5,582 nt of DNA, from contig DATGLW010000059.1 in NCBI GenBank assembly GCA_035293965.1, forward strand, positions 1 to 5,582, written 5' to 3'. The DNA is from DATGLW01 sp035293965 (GTDB taxonomy: Bacteria > Actinomycetota > Acidimicrobiia > Acidimicrobiales > RAAP-2). A program made the position numbers and the translations under genes. Each line of letters starts with the position of its first letter. Position 1 is the first letter of the stretch. Positions 5,349-5,582 of the stretch are shown piece after piece. The notes below the pieces were generated by a model. The model searched no databases, was not told the origin of the DNA, and saw nothing but the letters and a program-made list of their open reading frames with translations.

Positions 5349-5582
5349 GAAGCGCAGTGATCGGGGAGCCACCGGCCGATGGTCTCGCACGGGTGTGACG
5401 CGTGCGCGCCAGGGGCTGCGCGGTCGGCACGGTGCGCCTGTCCGGACTTCCGCAGCTCGTAGGCATTCTCGGGGTGCCGCGGCGACAGAAGCCCTGGTGA
5501 GAGCAGTGCGAGAGCTCGAGTTCCTCCGGATCCTGTAGGCACACGAAGCCACCACTTCCACCGGGTAGCAGGGTACAGTTGT
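5349..5582. other. Upstream region without a supported gene
   Basis: These 234 nt precede the hypothetical gene. Short overlapping frames cross it on both strands, but their translations are Arg/Ser/Pro-rich with no recognisable motif. I see no strong terminator, no clear promoter with both hexamers, and no tRNA that folds. It presumably contains the promoter of the hypothetical gene and could hold the 3' end of a neighbour beyond the window. Confidence 0.4.

Noticed and set aside
5440..5545. A tRNA-like look on the plus strand (AGCTCGTAGG, GAGTTCCTCC, a distant CCACCA)
   Set aside because: The TTC is not in a proper T-loop context and I could not pair acceptor, D, anticodon and T stems, so no tRNA is called.
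5349..5561. Extension of the hypothetical gene to an upstream start near 5561
   Set aside because: The extra residues are Arg/Ser/Ala-rich without structure, and the start codons lack ribosome binding sites. The coherent protein begins near 5348.

Overview
The window is very GC-rich and all genuine coding lies on the minus strand. It holds the core of a branched-chain amino acid (isoleucine/valine, and through 2-ketoisovalerate also leucine) biosynthesis locus. In transcription order, from high to low coordinates, the genes are: an unrecognised small protein with a coiled coil and a probable winged helix (5348-4767); ilvD, dihydroxy-acid dehydratase (4810-3089); a leader region with a likely transcription attenuator (about 3080-2790); ilvB, the large subunit of acetohydroxyacid synthase (2786-975); ilvN, its regulatory subunit (978-406); and the first 109 codons of ilvC, ketol-acid reductoisomerase (329-1), cut by the window edge. 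The strong G/C preference at third codon positions, GTG starts, an IlvD of the same type and length as the mycobacterial enzyme, and an ilvB-ilvN-ilvC order with an ilvB leader all suggest a high-GC actinobacterium. I cannot fix the family or genus.

The enzymes form one pathway. IlvB and IlvN condense pyruvate with pyruvate or 2-ketobutyrate. IlvC isomerises and reduces the acetohydroxy acid with NADPH. IlvD dehydrates the dihydroxy acid to the 2-keto acid. IlvB and IlvN share a 4-nt GTGA stop/start overlap. IlvC follows after 76 nt with a strong AGGAGG ribosome binding site.

The most interesting stretch is the 302 nt between the ilvD stop and the ilvB ATG. It contains a promoter-like pair (TTGTGA, 17 nt, CAGAAT). 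The expected transcription start is at or 3 nt before an ATG that opens an 11-codon ORF (MTCRAPLVRIT) ending in Leu-Val-Arg-Ile-Thr. Two back-to-back GC-rich hairpins follow, and the second is a perfect 10-bp stem followed by TTTCAATTT. This is the layout of a ribosome-mediated branched-chain amino acid attenuator, probably with a leaderless leader peptide. A perfect 2 x 21-bp tandem repeat lies just upstream of, or within, the ilvB N-terminus.

The upstream hypothetical gene overlaps ilvD by 44 nt. The last 234 nt (5349-5582) carry no gene I can support. I see no CRISPR array, insertion sequence, rRNA or tRNA. Apart from the leader and the unknown winged-helix gene, this looks like ordinary core metabolism rather than a new system.
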